Positions 1 to 8,490 of a stretch of 43,005 nucleotides of DNA are shown here, piece by piece. The notes under the pieces were generated by a model, which saw nothing but the letters and a program-made list of their open reading frames with translations, made no database searches and was not told the DNA's origin. The translations under genes and the position numbers were made by a program. How positions within the stretch are numbered: position 1 is the first letter of the stretch; each line of letters begins with the position of its first letter. Source of the stretch: an uncultured Bacteroidota bacterium (GTDB lineage Bacteria > Bacteroidota > Bacteroidia > Flavobacteriales > Flavobacteriaceae); assembly GCA_903861155.1 (NCBI GenBank), contig CAIOTL010000248.1, forward strand, positions 1 through 43,005. Direction: 5' to 3'.

Positions 1-166
1 TCAAACATAAATGTTCTATGAGTTTAATTAAATAGAATTACTATAAAGAGTGTGTAGTAAAATTTTTGAGTTTTGAATTCGCCGAAGAATGAAGTACTTA
101 CGGATTTGCTTTGCAATATTACGAATAATATTTCATGATACAATAGTATTTATTAAAAAGAAAATA

Positions 167-174
167 TATTTTTG
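167..174 (+). promoter_or_regulatory. TAnnTTTG -7 promoter element
   Basis: TATTTTTG matches the Bacteroidota -7 consensus TAnnTTTG and lies 17 bases before the ATG of the DUF4293 gene. No clear -33 TTTG is visible at the usual spacing. The rest of bases 1-191 holds no gene that I can support. Confidence 0.5.
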
Positions 175-191
175 TCAAAGAAATTAAGAAA

Positions 192-605
192 ATGTTACAA
201 AGAATTCAAACCATTTATTTACTTCTTGCCTTCATGGCGACCGGAGTTTTACCGTTCATTATTCCATTATGGACAATGAGCGATGGTAAAGAATATCTAT
301 TTATGCAAAATCAAATTTATGTTATAGCTTTTGGTTTAAGTACAACTCTTTCTTTATTGAGCATCATTTCCTTTAAAAAAAGACAAAATCAATTTGTTAT
401 CGGCAGATTGAATATCTTATTAAATTTAATTTTATTAGGCTTGTTTGTATATCGTTCACTAAATTTATCTGGAGAAACACTGGCTGTTTCAGAGAAAGGT
501 ATTGGGATGTTTCTACCTATTGTTGCTATCGTATTATTAGTCTTAGCTAATAAAGCCATCAAAAAGGACGAAGATCTTGTAAAATCTGTAGACAGATTGA
601 GATAA
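192..605 (+). CDS. DUF4293 family membrane protein
   Basis: This 137-residue protein has four predicted membrane segments, at about residues 5-27, 42-61, 72-90 and 104-120, and a short charged C-terminus. Its start MLQRIQTIYLL and its size match the DUF4293 family, which is found in Bacteroidota and has no known function. The ATG follows a TAnnTTTG element and a terminator follows the stop, so it looks monocistronic. In related genomes I recall this family sitting after rho, but the upstream gene is outside the window. The family call is fairly sure; the role is unknown. Confidence 0.8.
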   Translation: MLQRIQTIYLLLAFMATGVLPFIIPLWTMSDGKEYLFMQNQIYVIAFGLSTTLSLLSIISFKKRQNQFVIGRLNILLNLILLGLFVYRSLNLSGETLAVSEKGIGMFLPIVAIVLLVLANKAIKKDEDLVKSVDRLR

Positions 606-635
606 TCCTATAATCTTAATTTATTAGTGCGAAGG

Positions 636-667
636 AAACCCGAATGTAATTGTTCGGGTTTTTTTTG
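636..667 (+). terminator. Rho-independent terminator after the DUF4293 gene
   Basis: AAACCCGAA pairs perfectly with TTCGGGTTT across an 8-base loop, and a run of T follows directly. It lies 30 bases past the DUF4293 stop and just before the convergent phosphodiesterase gene. Confidence 0.85.
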
Positions 668-688
668 TGTATAATCTAAACATATTCA

Positions 689-1183
689 CTACTTCTTCCC
701 TATTTCTACGATTTCCAAATCTTTTATTTTATCGCCATCAATGACAAAACGCAACATCGTTCGCATTTGGTGAAAACCACTTTTTCCAGCAGCTCCGGGA
801 TTCATGTGCAATAAATTATGTTTCTTGTCGAATATCACTTTTAGAATATGGGAATGACCACAAATAAACAGCTTTGGAGGATTAGCAATCATTTCGGCTT
901 TAATATTTGGATTGTATTTACCAGGATAACCACCAATATGAGTAATCCAAACATCTACTCCTTCACACATAAACCGATTGTGCTGCGGAAATTCCATTCG
1001 GACTTTGTAATCATCTATATTGCCATAAACACCGTGCAAAGACTTCAATTTTTTGATCGTATCCGTCACAATCAAATCCCCAACATCGCCTGCATGCCAG
1101 ACTTCATCTGCTTGTGCAACATATTTCAAAATCGTTTCGTCAATATGGCTGTGTGTATCGGAAAGTAAAAGTATATTTTTCAT
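689..1183 (-). CDS. YfcE/MJ0936-type metallophosphoesterase
   Basis: This 164-residue cytosolic protein is a small calcineurin-like phosphoesterase. The metal-binding motifs appear in the expected order: SDTH near residue 8, HAGDVGD near residue 31, GNID near residue 55 and GHSH near residue 109. Length and motif spacing fit the YfcE/MJ0936 phosphodiesterase group, which hydrolyses phosphodiesters with a two-metal centre. The physiological substrate cannot be told from sequence. The gene is convergent with the DUF4293 gene and divergent from truA. Confidence 0.88.
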   Translation of the reverse strand: MKNILLLSDTHSHIDETILKYVAQADEVWHAGDVGDLIVTDTIKKLKSLHGVYGNIDDYKVRMEFPQHNRFMCEGVDVWITHIGGYPGKYNPNIKAEMIANPPKLFICGHSHILKVIFDKKHNLLHMNPGAAGKSGFHQMRTMLRFVIDGDKIKDLEIVEIGKK

Positions 1184-1366
1184 ATTTATAGTATTAATGC
1201 AAGTTCCGATCTATCGAAACGAAGCAATCAAGTCCAGGGATTTAGGGTAAAAATAAACATTCAAATTCCAAATAAAAAATCAAATTGAAATTTAAAAAAC
1301 TTTGCTCCATTGCGCCTTCGTGGCAAAAAAATTAATAAGTATCTTTACGGCTTCAAAAAAAACAGC

Positions 1367-2131
1367 TTGAGATATTTTATAAAAATGGCATACAACGGAA
1401 CCAATTATCACGGATGGCAATGTCAGCCCAATGCCACTTCCGTGCAGGAAACACTGAACAAGGCAATGTCAATTGTGCTGAATTATCATATTAATCTTGT
1501 GGGCGCTGGCCGCACCGATACTGGTGTTCACGCCAAGGAAATGTACGCGCATTTCGATTTTGAAAGACCATTTGACGCCCAAAGTTTAGTACACAAACTC
1601 AACTCTTATTTGCCAAAAGACATTGTGGTTTATGACATTATTCCCGTTCACAACGAAGCTCACGCCCGTTTTGATGCCAAAAAACGAACCTACAAATATC
1701 ATATTAACAATTTCAAAGATGCTTTTTTGCAGGACGAAAGCTGGTATTTTTACCAAGAGTTGGATATCGATTTGATGAATAAAGCTTCTGAAATATTGTT
1801 TAAACATATCGATTTTCAATGTTTTTCGAAAGTAAATACCGATGTAAATACCTTCGATTGCACTATTTTTGAAGCGCGTTGGACTCGAGGCATAGCCGAG
1901 CAGGGAATAGCCAAACAAGAAAAAGACAAACTTGTATTCACGATTTCAGCGAATCGTTTTCTGCGAAATATGGTTCGAGCCATTGTGGGAACATTAATAA
2001 ACGTGGGATTGCACAAAATTAGCTTGGACGATTTCAATGTAATTATCAAAAGTAAAAACCGGGAAAACGCAGGTATTTCGGTTCCGGCACACGGATTGTA
2101 TTTGACAAAAATTGATTATGATTATTTATAA
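1367..2131 (+). CDS. truA: tRNA pseudouridine synthase A
   Basis: TruA converts uridines 38-40 of the tRNA anticodon arm to pseudouridine. The catalytic aspartate lies in GRTDTGVHA, and the NRFLRNMVRAIVG segment near the C-terminus is typical of the family. The ORF track begins at a TTG at 1310, but the added residues come from low-complexity intergenic sequence and are not part of the fold. I place the start at the in-frame TTG 1367, giving LRYFIKMAYNG with a complete first strand. The ATG at 1385 would cut that strand. The ABC exporter follows after 36 bases, so the two may be co-transcribed. Confidence 0.9.
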   Translation: MRYFIKMAYNGTNYHGWQCQPNATSVQETLNKAMSIVLNYHINLVGAGRTDTGVHAKEMYAHFDFERPFDAQSLVHKLNSYLPKDIVVYDIIPVHNEAHARFDAKKRTYKYHINNFKDAFLQDESWYFYQELDIDLMNKASEILFKHIDFQCFSKVNTDVNTFDCTIFEARWTRGIAEQGIAKQEKDKLVFTISANRFLRNMVRAIVGTLINVGLHKISLDDFNVIIKSKNRENAGISVPAHGLYLTKIDYDYL

Positions 2132-2145
2132 CAGCGGATTGCATC

Positions 2146-2155
2146 GCGAGCTCGC
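2146..2155. repeat. Short GC-rich palindrome between truA and the ABC exporter
   Basis: GCGAGCTCGC is a perfect 10-base palindrome inside a locally GC-rich patch, in an otherwise AT-rich spacer of 36 bases. It resembles intergenic repeat debris, but no second copy occurs in this window. Confidence 0.3.
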
Positions 2156-2167
2156 AATGACAAAATT

Positions 2168-3922
2168 ATGAAAGCAAAAGCATTTGATACAAAAGTATTT
2201 AAACGTATTTTAAAATACATAAAACCCTATCAATGGCGATTTAATGGAGTGATTATTTTCGCTGTTTGTTTGTCCGTTTTTGCGGCGATTCGTCCTCTAA
2301 TTTTGCAAGGAACGGTGGATACTTATATAAAACCGAAAGATAATTATGGTTTATTGATGTATGTAACCTTGATGGGAATCACTTTGTTATTGGAAGTGAT
2401 TTTCCAGTTTTTCTTTGTTTATTGGGCAAACTGGCTCGGACAAGATATCGTGAAAGATATTCGAACCAAACTCTTCCAACATATGCTGAGTTTCCGAATG
2501 AAATATTTCGATAATGCACCTGTCGGACAATTAGTGACACGTTCCGTTTCGGATATTGAACAAATTGCGCGAATTTTTAGTCAAGGCTTGTTTATGATTG
2601 CCAGTGATTTGATGAAAATGTTTGTTTGTCTCATCATAATGTTCTGGATGAACTGGCATTTGTCTTTAATTGTGGTATTGGCTATGCCAATACTACTTTA
2701 CATAACTCGAATATTTCAAAGAAAAATGCAGGTGGCTTTTGAAGAAGTGAGAACTCAAATTGCAAATATGAATTCCTTCGTGCAAGAAAGGGTTACCGGA
2801 ATGAAAATTGTTCAATTGTTCAATCGCGAAGATGTTGAATTTGAAAAATTCAAAACCATCAACGACAAGCACAAAACGGCTTGGATAAAAACCATTTTGT
2901 ACAACTCCATTTTCTTCCCTATTGCCGATATCATTTCTTCCTTAACCTTGGGATTCATCGTGTTGTACGGTGGACTTCAAATTATAAATGGAAATCCATT
3001 TACGACCTTAGGACAAATGACCGCTTACACGATGTTCATAGGAATGCTCTTCAATCCGTTGCGCCAAATTGCTGATAAATTCAACGAAATGCAGCTTGGA
3101 ATGATTGCCGCTAATCGTGTTTTTGACATTCTCGATACCAAAGACCAAATTCAAGATAAAGGTACCATTGAAGCTCCAATTTTTAGTGGAAACATCCAAT
3201 TCAAGGGCGTTCATTTTGGATATATTGCCGAAGAATATGTCATTAAAGGAATTGATTTATCTGTTTCTGCCGGCAAAACCATCGCCATTGTTGGCGCGAC
3301 TGGAGCTGGAAAATCGACGATTATTAACTTACTGAATCGCTTTTATGAGATCAACAGCGGAACGATTTTTATCGATAACCACAACATAGAAAACTACACT
3401 TTGAGTTCCCTTCGCAAGCAAATTGCTGTGGTTTTACAGGATGTTTTTCTTTTTGCCGATACCATTTTAAACAATATAACCCTAAATAATCGCGAAATAT
3501 CCCGCGACCAGGTTTTGGCTGCGGCTAAAAAAATTGGCGTCCATAAATTCATTATGAGTTTGCCCGATAATTATGATTTCGACGTGAAGGAACGCGGCGT
3601 TATGCTTTCGTCCGGACAACGCCAATTGATTGCTTTTCTCCGCGCTTATGTGAGTAATCCCAGCATTCTTATTCTTGACGAAGCGACTTCATCCATCGAC
3701 ACCTACTCCGAAGAATTGATTCAACGCGCCACCGAAACCATCACCAAAGGCAGGACTTCCATCGTGATTGCGCATCGTCTGGCAACCATCATCAGCGCCG
3801 ACAAAATTGTCGTTATGGACAAAGGTCTAATCGTGGAACAAGGAACGCATCAAGAATTATTGGGAAAAACGGGCGGTTATTACAAAAACCTTTATGATTC
3901 CCAGTTTATCACAGAAGAATAA
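2168..3922 (+). CDS. ABC exporter half-transporter, membrane domain fused to ATPase
   Basis: This 584-residue protein has an N-terminal six-helix exporter domain (about residues 1-310) and a C-terminal ATPase. The Walker A motif GATGAGKS is near residue 375, and the Walker B motif ILILDEATSS is near residue 500, followed by the IAHRL switch histidine. The signature is LSSGQRQL rather than LSGGQRQ, a tolerated variant. It belongs to the MsbA/YheI/multidrug exporter group and would act as a dimer in the inner membrane, exporting a lipid or drug-like substrate that cannot be named from sequence. It follows truA closely and ends before a strong hairpin. Confidence 0.88.
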   Translation: MKAKAFDTKVFKRILKYIKPYQWRFNGVIIFAVCLSVFAAIRPLILQGTVDTYIKPKDNYGLLMYVTLMGITLLLEVIFQFFFVYWANWLGQDIVKDIRTKLFQHMLSFRMKYFDNAPVGQLVTRSVSDIEQIARIFSQGLFMIASDLMKMFVCLIIMFWMNWHLSLIVVLAMPILLYITRIFQRKMQVAFEEVRTQIANMNSFVQERVTGMKIVQLFNREDVEFEKFKTINDKHKTAWIKTILYNSIFFPIADIISSLTLGFIVLYGGLQIINGNPFTTLGQMTAYTMFIGMLFNPLRQIADKFNEMQLGMIAANRVFDILDTKDQIQDKGTIEAPIFSGNIQFKGVHFGYIAEEYVIKGIDLSVSAGKTIAIVGATGAGKSTIINLLNRFYEINSGTIFIDNHNIENYTLSSLRKQIAVVLQDVFLFADTILNNITLNNREISRDQVLAAAKKIGVHKFIMSLPDNYDFDVKERGVMLSSGQRQLIAFLRAYVSNPSILILDEATSSIDTYSEELIQRATETITKGRTSIVIAHRLATIISADKIVVMDKGLIVEQGTHQELLGKTGGYYKNLYDSQFITEE

Positions 3923-3968
3923 TATAGTTTTCAGAATCTTCTGCACCGAATTAATCCTTCAAAGATTT

Positions 3969-4005
3969 CAAACCTCAAAGGTTTAAAAAAAACCTTTGAG
4001 GTTTG
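3969..4005. repeat. Perfect 16-bp inverted repeat, dispersed palindrome or terminator
   Basis: Two 16-base arms match perfectly around a 5-base A loop, beginning CAAACCTCAAAGG. There is no long T-run after it on the plus strand. Its layout, ACCT...AGGTTT facing AAACCT...AGGT, matches the second element at 37747, which suggests a dispersed intergenic family. It may also stop transcription from the ABC exporter. Confidence 0.75.
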
Positions 4006-4056
4006 TCTCAAACAAAACTTTAAACGGTAAACTTTTTCTTTAATCAAATAAATCCT

Positions 4057-4064
4057 TAATTTTG
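4057..4064 (+). promoter_or_regulatory. TAnnTTTG promoter element for lpdA
   Basis: TAATTTTG matches the Bacteroidota -7 consensus and lies 32 bases before the lpdA ATG. The long AT-rich stretch and hairpin upstream separate it from the ABC exporter. Confidence 0.5.
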
Positions 4065-4096
4065 CCAACTGAAATTAATCAAGAAAATATACAAAT

Positions 4097-5485
4097 ATGA
4101 AATACGATATTATAGTTTTAGGAAGTGGCCCAGGTGGATATGTTACTGCCATTAGAGCATCTCAATTAGGCTTTAAAGTTGCCGTAATCGAAAAAGAAAA
4201 TCTTGGTGGAGTTTGCTTGAATTGGGGTTGTATCCCAACAAAAGCCTTGCTAAAATCAGCTCAGGTTTTTGATTACTTAAAACACGCTTCTGATTATGGA
4301 TTGACTGTTTCCTCTTTCGATAAAGATTTTCCTGCTGTTATTCAACGTAGCCGTAGTGTTGCTCAAGGTATGAGCAAAGGAGTTACTTTCTTGATGAAAA
4401 AAAATAAAATTGACGTTATCAATGGTTTTGGAAAAATAAAACCAGGTAAAAAAATAGATGTTACCGATAAAGATGGAAAAGTAACTGAATATAGTGCCGA
4501 TCATATTATCATTGCTACTGGAGCACGTTCTCGTGAGTTGCATAACTTGCCACAAGATGGTGTTAAAGTTATTGGATATCGCCAAGCAATGTCATTACCT
4601 ACTCAGCCTAAAAAGATGATTATTGTTGGTTCTGGAGCCATTGGAGTTGAATTTGCTCATTTCTACAACTCAATGGGAACAGAAGTTACCATCGTAGAAT
4701 TTATGCCAAACGTAGTGCCTGTTGAAGACGAAGATATTTCAAAACAAATGGAAAAATCGTTGAAAAAATCGGGAATCACCGTTATGACAAATTCATCTGT
4801 TGAAAAAATTGATACAACTGGAAATGGAGTAAAAGCTTTTGTAAAAACGGCTAAAGGCGAAGTAATTCTTGAAGCTGACATTTTACTTTCTGCTGTTGGA
4901 ATCAAAACCAACATCGAAAACATTGGATTAGAAGAAGTTGGAATTGCTGTTGACAGAGATAAAATCTTGGTTAACGCTTACAATCAAACGAATATTCCTG
5001 GTTATTACGCTATTGGTGATGTTACTCCAGGGCAAGCTTTGGCACACGTTGCTTCTGCCGAAGGAATCAACTGTGTTGAAAAAATTGCAGGTCTTCATGT
5101 AGATCCAATCGATTACGGAAACGTTCCAGGTTGTACTTATGCTACACCAGAAATTGCTTCTGTTGGTTTAACTGAAAAGAAAGCTTTAGAATTAGGTTAC
5201 GAAATTAAAGTTGGAAAATTCCCATTCTCAGCTTCTGGAAAAGCACAGGCCTCTGGAAATTCTGATGGATTTGTAAAAGTAATTTTCGATGCTAAATATG
5301 GTGAATGGTTGGGTTGTCACATGATTGGTGCTGGTGTTACAGATATGATTGCTGAGGCAGTTGTAGCCCGTAAACTAGAAACTACAGGACACGAAATCCT
5401 TAAATCGATTCACCCACACCCAACAATGAGCGAAGCCGTTATGGAAGCCGTTGCTGATGCTTATGGTGAAGTAATTCACTTGTAA
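4097..5485 (+). CDS. lpdA: Dihydrolipoyl dehydrogenase (E3)
   Basis: This 462-residue flavoprotein reoxidises dihydrolipoyl groups of the pyruvate and 2-oxoglutarate dehydrogenase complexes and the glycine cleavage system, making NADH. The FAD-binding GSGPGG motif is at the N-terminus, and the redox disulfide is C40/C45 in GGVCLNWGCIPTK. A second Rossmann motif, VGSGAIGVEFA, binds NAD. The catalytic His-Glu motif HPHPTMSE is at about 439-446. Length and motifs are complete. No E1 or E2 gene is nearby, so it probably serves several complexes. It has its own promoter element and terminator. Confidence 0.95.
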   Translation: MKYDIIVLGSGPGGYVTAIRASQLGFKVAVIEKENLGGVCLNWGCIPTKALLKSAQVFDYLKHASDYGLTVSSFDKDFPAVIQRSRSVAQGMSKGVTFLMKKNKIDVINGFGKIKPGKKIDVTDKDGKVTEYSADHIIIATGARSRELHNLPQDGVKVIGYRQAMSLPTQPKKMIIVGSGAIGVEFAHFYNSMGTEVTIVEFMPNVVPVEDEDISKQMEKSLKKSGITVMTNSSVEKIDTTGNGVKAFVKTAKGEVILEADILLSAVGIKTNIENIGLEEVGIAVDRDKILVNAYNQTNIPGYYAIGDVTPGQALAHVASAEGINCVEKIAGLHVDPIDYGNVPGCTYATPEIASVGLTEKKALELGYEIKVGKFPFSASGKAQASGNSDGFVKVIFDAKYGEWLGCHMIGAGVTDMIAEAVVARKLETTGHEILKSIHPHPTMSEAVMEAVADAYGEVIHL

Positions 5486-5533
5486 ATCAAATAAATATAG
5501 AGAAGCACAGCAGTACGTCTTACTATTTATATC

Positions 5534-5570
5534 AATCCGTTTTGTAAAAGCAAAGCGGATTTTTTATTTT
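5534..5570 (+). terminator. Rho-independent terminator after lpdA
   Basis: AATCCGTTTTG pairs with CAAAGCGGATT, with one T-G wobble, across a 6-base loop and runs into TTTTTT. It lies about 50 bases past the lpdA stop. Confidence 0.85.
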
Positions 5571-5684
5571 AAAAAACTAAAGCTATTGATATACTTGGCT
5601 ATTCTGTAATAATTCGATACTTTAGACTCTTCAAATTCAAAATACAACTAAATGTTTGAATATTTGTAATAATCCAATAAAAAC

Positions 5685-6828
5685 ATGACTCATATAATCG
5701 TTTTAGGAGCAGGAATGGTAGGTAGTGCAATGGCTGCTGATTTATCAAAGAAACACAGTGTAACCATTGCCGATTTAAGTATTGAAAGATTAAAACATGT
5801 CAAAGAAAAACATCAAGTAATCAGTATTTTACAAGTCGATGTTTGCGACCAAATTAACCTTGAATCTGTGCTAGCTGATTTTGATTTTGTCGTTTGCGCT
5901 GTCCCAGGTTTTCTAGGTTACCGAACCATCAAAACCGTTATTAAAGCTGGCAAAAACGTGGTTGATATTTCCTTTTTTCCTGAAAATGCACTCGAATTAG
6001 ATGCATTGGCCAAAGAAAAAGGAGTAACCGCTATTGTAGATTGTGGTGTTGCACCCGGAATGCATAATATCATTTTGGGCTATTACAACGAAAAACTAAA
6101 ACTGACTGATTTCGAAACCTTAGTGGGCGGTTTGCCAAAGGTAAAAAAATGGCCTTTCAATTATAAAGCTCCTTTTTCTCCAATTGATGTTATCGAGGAA
6201 TATACACGTCCTGCGCGTTATGTCGAAAACGGAAACATCATTGTACGCGAACCCTTGACAGATTGTGAATATGTGGATTTTGACAAAGTGGGAACCTTAG
6301 AATCTTTCAATTCAGATGGTTTACGGTCGATACTTTTTACAATGCCTCATATCAAAAATATGAAAGAAAAAACGCTTCGATATCCTGGTTCACGTGGAAT
6401 ATGTGAGAGTTCTAAAAGATAGCGGCTTCTTTAGCGAAAAGAAAATAGTAGTCAATGGGACCTAAATTTCTCCACTAGATTTTACCAGCAAAATTCTTTT
6501 TAATGAATGGAAATTAGGTCAAACTGAAGAAGAATTAACCATTATGCGTGTCACCTTAATAGGTGAAAATGATAAAGGAGAAACCGAAGAAGTCGTCTAT
6601 AATTTATACGATGAATATTGTCCTGAAACACAAACTTCGTCTATGGCAAGAACTACAGGATACACCGCAACGGCAGTCGCTTCGATGTTTCTGGAAGGTT
6701 TATTTACCGAACAAGGAATTTTTCCTCCAGAATTAATCGGGAAACACGAACTCTGTTTCGAGTATGTTTTGAATTATTTGAAAGAGAGAAATGTGAACTA
6801 TGTGAAAACTCAAAAGAAATTGCTTTAA
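5685..6828 (+). pseudogene. Saccharopine dehydrogenase family gene, broken by a frameshift and a stop
   Basis: The N-terminal 230 or so residues show a Rossmann motif (VLGAGMVGSAMAADL) and a saccharopine/carboxynorspermidine dehydrogenase-like fold with the CGVAPG loop. Reading continues naturally after LRYPG only if one extra T at about 6389-6390 (CCTGGTTCACG) is removed. That restores HVEYVRVLKDSGFF and joins the frame of the 6544-6828 ORF. In that restored frame a second lesion, TAA at 6463-6465, replaces an expected GAA. Without both lesions the product would be about 380 residues, normal for the family. Two separate lesions argue for real decay more than for one sequencing error. The original substrate is unknown. 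Confidence 0.85.
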
Positions 6829-6866
6829 TTTGAGATTTTATGTTTTAATAACAAAAAATTCAAAAA

Positions 6867-7304
6867 ATGAAACTTATATTTATATCTATAATTTTCCTTC
6901 TTCTTAATTTTGGAAGTGATACCAACAATAAACAACAGTTACTTTGCCACAAATGGAGACAAATTGGAGTTAAAAATTATGGTAAAAGCTATAAAGCTAT
7001 CGACAAATCAATGTCTGAACTTATTTCATTCAAGTTGGATGGAACTTTTGAAAAAGAACTTTATGGCAGACTTCATTTCAAAGGACGATGGTTGTTTAGC
7101 AATGATTCGTCAAAACTTGCCATAGGAATATATGAAATGAATGGAAAAATTTTAATTGGAAATGAAATACCTTTTCATAATAAATTTGCTAATGACTCAA
7201 TTATTAAACTGACAAAAGATACTTTGATTGATGGGCAATTAAAATATTATGGTGCGGAAAAACGTTATGGACACGATGACGTCTATTATTTGAGAGAAGA
7301 ATAG
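6867..7304 (+). CDS. Small exported protein of unknown function, lipocalin-like
   Basis: This 145-residue protein starts with a hydrophobic signal-like segment (MKLIFISIIFLLLNFG), followed by a short beta-rich body. The pattern HKWRQIG near residue 28, ISFKLDGTF, then GRWLF resembles the lipocalin-like small domains common in Bacteroidota. I do not recognise a specific family. A cysteine at residue 27 lies too far from the signal core to be a convincing lipobox. It sits between the decayed dehydrogenase and rlmH. Confidence 0.6.
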   Translation: MKLIFISIIFLLLNFGSDTNNKQQLLCHKWRQIGVKNYGKSYKAIDKSMSELISFKLDGTFEKELYGRLHFKGRWLFSNDSSKLAIGIYEMNGKILIGNEIPFHNKFANDSIIKLTKDTLIDGQLKYYGAEKRYGHDDVYYLREE

Positions 7305-7349
7305 TACAACTCAATAATTATAGAAAAACCAACCTCTCTCCAACTTTTG

Positions 7350-7357
7350 TACTTTTG
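7350..7357 (+). promoter_or_regulatory. TAnnTTTG promoter element for rlmH
   Basis: TACTTTTG matches the Bacteroidota -7 consensus and lies 20 bases before the rlmH ATG, the usual distance seen in this window. Confidence 0.5.
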
Positions 7358-7377
7358 TTCCTCAAAATTTTTAATTA

Positions 7378-7851
7378 ATGAACATCAAGCTCATCGCCAT
7401 TGGCAAAACGAATAACAAGAATCTTCAATCCTTAATTGACGAATACCAAAAACGTTTATCGTTTTACATCAAGTTCGACTTAGAGATTATTCCCGATATC
7501 AAGAACGTAAAAAACTTGTCGGAAAGTCAACAAAAAGAAAAAGAAGGCGAATTGATTTTGGCGAAAATAACACCAACCGATCAACTTATTTTATTGGACG
7601 AAAACGGAAAAACTTTTTCGAGTGTAGCTTTTTCAGAAGAATTGCAAAAGAAAATGAATTCAGGTGTGAAAACTTTGGTCTTTGTAATTGGTGGTCCTTA
7701 CGGATTTTCAGACACCGTTTATGCAAAAGCTAATGGTAAAATCTCGCTTTCGCTAATGACCTTTTCGCATCAAATGGTTCGTTTGTTTTTTATTGAGCAA
7801 TTGTACCGCGGATTCACGATTTTGAAAAATGAACCCTATCATCACCAGTGA
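7378..7851 (+). CDS. rlmH: 23S rRNA pseudouridine(1915) N3-methyltransferase
   Basis: RlmH is a small SPOUT methyltransferase that methylates pseudouridine 1915 in helix 69 of 23S rRNA using S-adenosylmethionine. The 157-residue length is standard. The SAM-binding loop VIGGPYGFS is near residue 105. The C-terminal hallmark is present: MTFSHQMVRLFFIEQLYR, then NEPYHH, placed three and two residues before the end. The start ATG follows a TAnnTTTG element. The gene is convergent with the lipoprotein-folP pair. Confidence 0.95.
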   Translation: MNIKLIAIGKTNNKNLQSLIDEYQKRLSFYIKFDLEIIPDIKNVKNLSESQQKEKEGELILAKITPTDQLILLDENGKTFSSVAFSEELQKKMNSGVKTLVFVIGGPYGFSDTVYAKANGKISLSLMTFSHQMVRLFFIEQLYRGFTILKNEPYHHQ

Positions 7852-7875
7852 TTTAAGAATTCAGATTGCAGAAAT

Positions 7876-8490
7876 CTAATAAATAAACTCTTCGTTAGTA
7901 TTAATTTTTAAACTTTGTATAAAAATTTCATCCTGAATGTAACTTCCATAAGTCATATTTTTAGCAAAGCAAAATTGCAATTCATCAGCCTTTTCTTTTC
8001 GTATTGAAACCAAATATTGCTTTAAATCATTTCGTTTTACAGCAACATTATTCACTTTAATTTCGTTTTGTTTGTCAAAAAATACGATACAACTTGATTT
8101 TGGTTTCTCCATTTTATAATACACTTTCGTAAAAAGTAGAAACGCCATATTCTTATGAATACTATCCGAATACGAATAATAATTTTCAGCCAATTCGTTT
8201 TTGTGAGCTACCTCACTTCGTTTTTTTTCCTGCAACTTCATCACTTCAGGAATCACCAATCGTAATGGCAAACGCTTGTCAATATTAAAAATCCAGCTGG
8301 TCGAAATAATCTCATTTTTCTTGTTGACTTCTGCCAAAGTATCTTTTTCATTTTTTCTAAAAAATATATAAATCGGAGAATGATCCAATACATTGGAAAC
8401 AATTGTCACATTGGATTTTGGCAATAAAACATCCTCCTTTTTCCCGCAAGATATTAGAATGAAAAGAATAATTAAACTAAAATATTTCAT
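7876..8490 (-). CDS. Hypothetical lipoprotein downstream of folP
   Basis: This 204-residue protein has a lipoprotein signal, MKYFSLIILFILISCGKK, with the lipidated cysteine at about residue 15. The rest is a polar, mixed alpha-beta domain that I cannot assign. Its ATG overlaps the folP stop (TGATG), so it is translationally coupled to folP and transcribed with it. It may be a lineage-specific passenger; nothing in the sequence points to a folate role. It would sit in the envelope, anchored to a membrane. Confidence 0.75.
   Translation of the reverse strand: MKYFSLIILFILISCGKKEDVLLPKSNVTIVSNVLDHSPIYIFFRKNEKDTLAEVNKKNEIISTSWIFNIDKRLPLRLVIPEVMKLQEKKRSEVAHKNELAENYYSYSDSIHKNMAFLLFTKVYYKMEKPKSSCIVFFDKQNEIKVNNVAVKRNDLKQYLVSIRKEKADELQFCFAKNMTYGSYIQDEIFIQSLKINTNEEFIY

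Noticed and set aside
848-1250. ORFs at 848-1168 and 1053-1250 on the plus strand
   Set aside because: They are shadows of the phosphodiesterase gene on the other strand, with no family features.
1310-1366. TTG extension of truA
   Set aside because: The extra residues come from intergenic sequence and lack any TruA similarity. The fold starts at RYFIKMAYNG.
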